A stretch of 16,968 bases of DNA from the NCBI GenBank assembly GCA_014885115.2, contig WKLE02000447.1, forward strand, positions 1 through 16,968, given 5' to 3'. This DNA is from Asterionellopsis glacialis (taxonomy: Eukaryota; Bacillariophyta; Plagiogrammaphyceae; Rhaphoneidales; Asterionellopsidaceae). The notes under the pieces were generated by a model that saw only the letters and a list, made by a program, of their open reading frames with translations, ran no database searches and was not told the origin of the DNA. Shown here in pieces: positions 16,841 to 16,968 of the stretch. How positions within the stretch are numbered: the first letter of the stretch is position 1; the number at the start of each line of letters is the position of its first letter. A program made the translations under genes and the position numbers.

Positions 16841-16968
16841 ATGATTCTTCTTGTACTACGACAGAACATGATCGGGACCTTTCTTTTATTCCTGTTTGCT
16901 TCCAGTTGTAGTGGTTGTACTGTATTCCTTGCTGGGAAAGATGCTACTGTAGATGGGTCAGTGATGGT
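16841..16968 (+). CDS. Secreted peptidase family C69 (dipeptidase), 5' part only
   Basis: From the ATG at 16841 the frame is open to the window edge (42 codons). Residues 1-25 form a signal peptide: basic Arg7, then a hydrophobic run MIGTFLLFLFA ending SSCSG. It is followed directly by CTVFLAGKDATVDGSVM. This matches the N-terminus of C69 dipeptidases (Cys-Thr, then V/L-GK-A-DGS), Ntn hydrolases in which the exposed Cys is the nucleophile; here it is Cys26. Met10 is an alternative start that would give a shorter signal peptide. Targeting is extracellular or to the endomembrane system. The rest of the enzyme lies beyond the window. A similar motif occurs in some other Ntn hydrolases, but the match to C69 is close. 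Confidence 0.75.
   Translation, partial: MILLVLRQNMIGTFLLFLFASSCSGCTVFLAGKDATVDGSVM

Noticed and set aside
1..16968. CRISPR array or bacterial operon structure
   Set aside because: No regularly spaced repeats of suitable length, introns are present, and genes are widely spaced; the DNA is eukaryotic.

Overview
This is nuclear eukaryotic DNA, most likely from a diatom or a related stramenopile. The evidence is two short GTAAGT...AG introns (150 and 110 bp), compact mostly intron-poor genes, a large STAND/AAA ATPase with TPR-like repeats of a kind common in diatoms, a small secreted basic protein, and dispersed GTACC-type palindromes between genes. I cannot name the species.

Layout, left to right. 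1-207 (minus): an open frame running off the left edge, probably a terminal exon of an unrecognised gene. 607-3774 (minus): a two-exon gene for a 1005-residue AAA_16/STAND ATPase with an alpha-helical repeat tail. 3775-4902: intergenic DNA with several palindromes, including a GTACC/ACCTGGTAC cluster. 4903-10134: a roughly 5.2 kb block that differs sharply from its surroundings. It holds only nine CpG dinucleotides, with none for 2.8 kb between 5551 and 8386. It carries broken coding sequence on both strands: a GNAT-like domain followed by a long acidic and then basic tail, PHD-like zinc fingers, a fragment resembling the start of a Ulp1/SENP (C48) protease domain, an opposite-strand C2HC-finger fragment, and a second lysine/aspartate-rich remnant. 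I read it as a decayed, probably cytosine-methylated mobile or multicopy element, or as inserted foreign DNA. No terminal repeats or target duplication could be identified. 10135-11516: intergenic DNA with a 25/26 bp tandem duplication, a CT/AG palindrome and a perfect 24 bp GTACC palindrome. 11517-12362 (plus): an intronless DnaJ (Hsp40) gene. 12475-12768: a diverged direct duplication. 14200-14645 (plus): a two-exon gene for a 111-residue secreted protein. 15028-16185 (minus): a GT-B-like glycosyltransferase with no signal peptide. 16186-16840: a divergent intergenic region. 16841-16968 (plus): the start of a secreted family C69 dipeptidase, cut by the right edge.

The host genes do not form an obvious pathway. 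They are an ordinary mixture (signalling ATPase, chaperone, glycosyltransferase, secreted peptidase, small secreted protein) interrupted by the CpG-poor block. The features most worth pursuing are the CpG desert and its domain combination, and the GTACC palindromes that recur only between genes, upstream of most of them.
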